NCBI GenBank assembly: GCA_013141055.1 | Contig: JABFRS010000001.1 | Coordinates: 620,001-684,000, forward strand | DNA length: 64,000 bases | Source: Cyclobacteriaceae bacterium | GTDB lineage: Bacteria; Bacteroidota; Bacteroidia; Cytophagales; Cyclobacteriaceae | Reading direction: 5' to 3' | Shown: in pieces, positions 62,369 to 64,000 of the stretch | How the letters are laid out: every line of letters begins with the position of its first letter | Numbering within the stretch: position 1 is the first letter of the stretch | The notes under the pieces: model-generated | The model's input: only the letters and a program-made list of their open reading frames with translations | The model's database searches: none | What the model was told of the DNA's origin: nothing | Made by a program: the position numbers and the translations under genes

Positions 62369-63520
62369 ATGACGCTGAACACCTTCTCCCCTAAATCAAC
62401 GCTCATTCGTTCGGTCGGTCTTCCACAGCTTTCTACCAAATCAACCATTGTAGTGGTCGGCGCAGGAGCTTTTGGAGGATGGACTGCCCTTTCATTGTTG
62501 AGGAAAGGACTTAATGTGATTTTAATTGATGCCTGGGGAGCAGGAAACTCCAGAAGCAGTTCAGGAGATGAAACCAGGGTGATCCGTTCTACCTATGGAT
62601 CGAATGAATTCTATTTTGATCTCAATGTTCGTGCCCTTGAACTCTGGAAGGAGAATGAGAAGCGGTGGAACAAAAAGCTATTCTATAATAAAGGTGTGCT
62701 ATGGTTTTGTTATGAAGAGCATACACCCCTGCTGGATGATTCTATTCCTTTTGCAAGAAAGCATAAGATGGATTATGAGTACCTGAACGTTCAGGAGGTG
62801 AATAAAAGATATCCCCTGATACAAACCAATGATCTCCACCATGCTTACCTGGATCCTTTTGGTGGAAATCTCAATGCCAGGGAAAGTTGTCAGACAGTTT
62901 TGGAAGCATTCATTAAAGAAGGCGGTAATTATATTCAGGAATTCGTGAAGCCTGGTAAGATTCAATCTTCCGGCCTTGATAAAATAATACTATCCAACGG
63001 AACTTCCCTGCAGGCAGATGCATACTTGTTCGCGTGTGGTTCATGGATGGGACAAATGTTCCCGGAAGTTTTAGGAAATGTTATCACCTGTTCGAAGCAG
63101 GAAGTCTTTTATCTCGGTGTCCCGAAAGATCAATCCATCGATTATGATTCTATGCCCGTGTGGATTGATGTAGACGGAAAGGATTTCTATTACGGCATAC
63201 CTGGTAATTCAAACAGAGGCTTCAAGATCGGAGTCGATCGCCGTGGAGAAGCCTTTGATCCAACAATCGGTGAAAGAATATCTGATCCAAAAGTGCTGGA
63301 GCATGCACGTAACTTCATAAGTCATAGATTTCCCGGCTTAAAAAATGCTCCAGTCATTGAAAGCCGGGTATGTCCCTATGAAAACTCTCCTGACGGCAAC
63401 TTCATTTTTGAAACACATCCTGAAGCAAGGAACGTAATTTTTTTAGGAGGCGGATCAGGACATGGGTTTAAGCATGGTCCGGCGTTGGGAGAACTTGTCA
63501 CTAAAAAATTAACAAATTGA
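62369..63520 (+). CDS. Sarcosine-oxidase-like FAD-dependent oxidoreductase (DAO family)
   Basis: 383 residues. The dinucleotide-binding motif GAGAFGGWTA (about 31-40) and IDAWGAGNSRSSSGDETRVIRSTYG are those of the MSOX/SolA (monomeric sarcosine or N-methyltryptophan oxidase) group. SRVCPYENSPDGNFIFETHPE near residue 334 holds the Cys that carries covalent FAD in that group, followed by FLGGGSGHGFKHGPALGELV. An N-methyl amino acid or related secondary amine is the likely substrate, but which one is unknown. It might also be an unrelated amine dehydrogenase; there is no context to decide. Confidence 0.87.
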   Translation: MTLNTFSPKSTLIRSVGLPQLSTKSTIVVVGAGAFGGWTALSLLRKGLNVILIDAWGAGNSRSSSGDETRVIRSTYGSNEFYFDLNVRALELWKENEKRWNKKLFYNKGVLWFCYEEHTPLLDDSIPFARKHKMDYEYLNVQEVNKRYPLIQTNDLHHAYLDPFGGNLNARESCQTVLEAFIKEGGNYIQEFVKPGKIQSSGLDKIILSNGTSLQADAYLFACGSWMGQMFPEVLGNVITCSKQEVFYLGVPKDQSIDYDSMPVWIDVDGKDFYYGIPGNSNRGFKIGVDRRGEAFDPTIGERISDPKVLEHARNFISHRFPGLKNAPVIESRVCPYENSPDGNFIFETHPEARNVIFLGGGSGHGFKHGPALGELVTKKLTN

Positions 63521-63534
63521 TAGGAGAACCTCAA

Positions 63535-64000
63535 TCAATTTTTAAACTTATAGATAGTCTTCTGTTTGTACACCTCACCCGGATTCAAAACAGTAGAAGG
63601 GAAATTTGAATGATTAGGAGAATCCGGAAAGTGTTGCGCCTCCATGCAGAATGCAGATCTCAAAACATAGGGCTTTCCGCTAAATCCAATGTCTGAACCA
63701 TCCAGAAAATTACCTGAATAAAACTGAAGGCCGGGTTCAGTAGTCCATACTTCCATGATACGCCCTGAGTTGGGTTCTCTGACAGTTGCAGCCAGTGAAA
63801 GTTCATTTGATTTCTTGTCGAGGATCCAGTTGTGATCATAACCTGAACCAAATTTCAGTTGCTCATCTTCAGTATTTATCCGTTCACCGATTGTATGAAC
63901 TTTCAGGAAATCAAAAGGGGTATTCAAAACTGATTTTAATTCGCCCGTAGGAATGAGTCCAGCGTCAACAGGATTGAATTTATCTGCATTGATGATTACT
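63535..64000 (-). CDS. Aldose 1-epimerase (galactose mutarotase), C-terminal part, cut by window edge
   Basis: The frame is open to the right edge; the apparent ATG at 63927 is internal. The segment INADKFNPVDAGLIPTGELK, read from 63992 leftwards, is the ADxxxPVDxxLIPTGE motif of GalM. TPFDFLK follows, then GYDHNWIL with the conserved Asp-His, and EVWTTEPGLQFYSGNFLDG with the catalytic Glu region. GalM interconverts alpha and beta anomers of aldohexoses. About 155 residues are visible. It converges with the flavoprotein gene. Confidence 0.9.
   Translation of the reverse strand, partial: VIINADKFNPVDAGLIPTGELKSVLNTPFDFLKVHTIGERINTEDEQLKFGSGYDHNWILDKKSNELSLAATVREPNSGRIMEVWTTEPGLQFYSGNFLDGSDIGFSGKPYVLRSAFCMEAQHFPDSPNHSNFPSTVLNPGEVYKQKTIYKFKN

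Noticed and set aside
1-64000. CRISPR arrays, tRNA or rRNA genes, prophage or insertion sequences
   Set aside because: No spaced direct repeats, tRNA-like cloverleafs, integrase or transposase frames were noticed in any intergenic gap.

Overview
The window looks like chromosomal DNA of a non-pathogen-type, aerobic, menaquinone-using member of the Bacteroidota, most likely a Cytophagales relative. The grounds are: a type IX secretion C-terminal sorting domain on a giant surface protein; promoters of the TTTG-N(~20)-TAnnTTTG type instead of -35/-10 boxes; few recognisable Shine-Dalgarno sequences; the long, insertion-containing IspG; and an alternative complex III plus cytochrome c oxidase cluster in the order known from this phylum. 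I see no prophage, insertion sequence, integrase, CRISPR array, rRNA or tRNA. Genus and species cannot be told from the sequence alone.

Layout. (1) 1-6579: menaquinone synthesis. menD (cut by the left edge), menB, a secreted PPC/DUF296 protein and menE run rightwards. A LexA-like XRE-S24 repressor, an 83-residue unknown and menC run leftwards. queA diverges from menC. Two matching palindromes frame the promoter of the 83-residue gene and repressor. (2) 6810-16944: a tight five-gene operon. It encodes a nucleotide-transporter-like membrane protein fused to HEAT repeats and a cyclic-nucleotide-binding-like domain, a protein with three TIR-like domains, an nSTAND NTPase with a transmembrane helix, coiled coil and WD40 propeller, an outer-membrane barrel, and a surface lipoprotein. 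It is followed by a 12.3-kb gene (17049-29372) for a roughly 4,100-residue modular protein secreted by the type IX system. This stretch is the best candidate for an undescribed system: a trans-envelope sensing or conflict module. (3) 29373-38504: two terminators, then TerC-family, DinB/YfiT, YheT-like hydrolase, an SRAP protein lacking key catalytic residues, a lipoprotein, YjbR, a small membrane protein, ispG, a short-chain dehydrogenase, and an MlaE/MlaF-type lipid ABC transporter pair. (4) 38518-44644: an FtsX/MacB-type permease and a very large orphan sensor histidine kinase.

(5) 44669-61578 is one long leftward respiratory cluster: actA-B-C-D-E-F (alternative complex III, menaquinol to cytochrome c or oxidase), coxB, coxA, ctaA, ctaB, two subunit III genes and a subunit IV gene. 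A terminator-like hairpin follows. Beyond it lie a degenerate SCO-like protein, a DUF420 protein, a small Cys-containing membrane protein and a DUF983 protein. The menaquinone made by the men genes at the left end is the expected electron donor for this chain. (6) 61796-64000: an unknown membrane protein, a sarcosine-oxidase-like flavoprotein and the 3' part of an aldose 1-epimerase gene cut by the right edge.

All functions are assigned by reading motifs and remembered family features. No database search was possible. Start codons were corrected where signal peptides, promoters or gene overlaps argued for an internal start.
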